A stretch of 6,163 nt of DNA. Origin: an uncultured Gammaproteobacteria bacterium. GTDB taxonomy: Bacteria; Pseudomonadota; Gammaproteobacteria; Halothiobacillales; Halothiobacillaceae. Below are positions 5,993 to 6,163 of this stretch, piece by piece (position 1 is the stretch's first letter; each line of letters begins with the position of its first letter). The stretch covers positions 1-6,163 of the forward strand of contig CALKWL010000337.1 in assembly GCA_938004235.1 (NCBI GenBank), written 5' to 3'. The translations under genes were made by a program, and so were the position numbers. Below the pieces are notes generated by a model that worked only from the letters and a program-made list of their open reading frames with translations, ran no database searches and had not been told where the DNA came from.

Positions 5993-6050
5993 GAGAAACT
6001 CTCCGGGTGAGGTAAGGAAGCCAGACGACAATCCCGTACTGGCCATGAAA

Positions 6051-6079
6051 GTTTTAGACCGTGTTGTTCATTTTGCCAA
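6051..6079 (-). promoter_or_regulatory. Candidate sigma-70 promoter of comEA
   Basis: On the minus strand, TTGGCA (6074-6079; 5 of 6 to TTGACA) is followed after 17 bases by TAAAAC (6051-6056; 4 of 6 to TATAAT). It lies between the rRNA-operon terminator and the comEA start, giving a leader of roughly 50 bases. This would let comEA be expressed independently of the rRNA operon. It is a motif match only. Confidence 0.45.
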
Positions 6080-6093
6080 GTTCCAAGAAAGCC

Positions 6094-6128
6094 AAAAGCC
6101 CCCCGACTGTTGTAGGTAGGGGGGCTTT
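6094..6128 (-). terminator. Factor-independent terminator of the rRNA operon
   Basis: In minus-strand RNA, AAAGCCCCCC (6119-6128) pairs perfectly with GGGGGGCUUU (6095-6104) around a 14-base loop, and the stem runs into UUUU (6097-6094). It begins about a dozen bases after the 5S rRNA 3' end, the normal place for an rrn terminator. The stem is nearly symmetric, so it might also stop plus-strand transcripts, although no plus-strand gene leads into it within the window. Confidence 0.85.
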
Positions 6129-6140
6129 AGGGGTTATAGG

Positions 6141-6163
6141 TGCTTGGCGGTGACCTACTTTCA
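6141..6163 (-). rRNA. rrf: 5S ribosomal RNA, 3' end only (cut by window edge)
   Basis: Read on the minus strand, the last bases give TGAAAGTAGGTCACCGCCAAGCA, matching the 3' portion of proteobacterial 5S rRNA (E. coli GAGAGTAGGGAACTGCCAGGCAT). It includes the conserved AGUAGG and the 3' strand of helix I. The end is placed near 6141 by analogy with the terminal helix and could be off by two or three bases. Only about 23 of some 115-120 nucleotides are inside the window. The terminator right after it supports the call. Confidence 0.82.

Noticed and set aside
5993..6046. Upstream ATG for comEA adding 18 residues
   Set aside because: It would place residues ahead of a well-formed signal peptide and has no ribosome site. 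The ATG at 5992 has a good one.
1..6163. Search for CRISPR arrays, insertion sequences, tRNA genes and attachment sites
   Set aside because: No regularly spaced repeats, transposase motifs, terminal inverted repeats with target duplications, or tRNA-like cloverleaf sequences were seen on either strand.

Overview
The window looks like chromosomal DNA from a GC-rich member of the Pseudomonadota, most likely beta- or gammaproteobacterial. This rests on the close family resemblance of PhoB, PhoR, CreB, CreC and NadC to the proteobacterial proteins as I remember them, and on the 3' end of a 5S rRNA at the right edge. I cannot name the genus from sequence alone.

Layout, left to right. Bases 1-2211 hold a minus-strand creB-creC pair whose reading frames overlap by 4 bases (GTGA). 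It is followed at the extreme left edge by the first codons of another minus-strand gene with a good ribosome binding site, which by position is probably creD. Three 11-bp-phased TTCAC-like elements lie between creC and that start and resemble the CreB 'cre tag'. Bases 2320-4375 hold phoB-phoR on the same strand, 108 bases upstream of creB. The phoB control region (about 4376-4490) carries three 11-bp-phased PhoB half-sites with a -10-like hexamer at the expected distance. Divergent from phoB, nadC (4557-5402, plus strand) encodes quinolinate phosphoribosyltransferase of NAD synthesis. Bases 5403-5614 are intergenic between convergent nadC and comEA and hold two strong inverted repeats. A minus-strand comEA-like gene (5615-5992) encodes a small exported helix-hairpin-helix DNA-binding protein. 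At the right edge a ribosomal RNA operon ends on the minus strand (5S 3' end and a factor-independent terminator), and comEA follows directly in the same direction.

How the genes fit together. Two sensor-kinase/response-regulator pairs stand in tandem: PhoBR, the phosphate-starvation system, and CreBC, the carbon/fermentation and envelope-response system. CreC was first described as PhoM because it can phosphorylate PhoB when PhoR is absent, so having both pairs in one co-oriented cluster is notable. comEA directly downstream of an rRNA operon recalls the arrangement of the competence gene in pathogenic Neisseria. nadC appears to be an unrelated housekeeping neighbour.

I found no wholly novel system. 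The points worth following are regulatory and organisational: the pho-cre cluster, the phased operator candidates, a perfect 11-bp hairpin at the 3' end of phoR, and the rrn-comEA junction.
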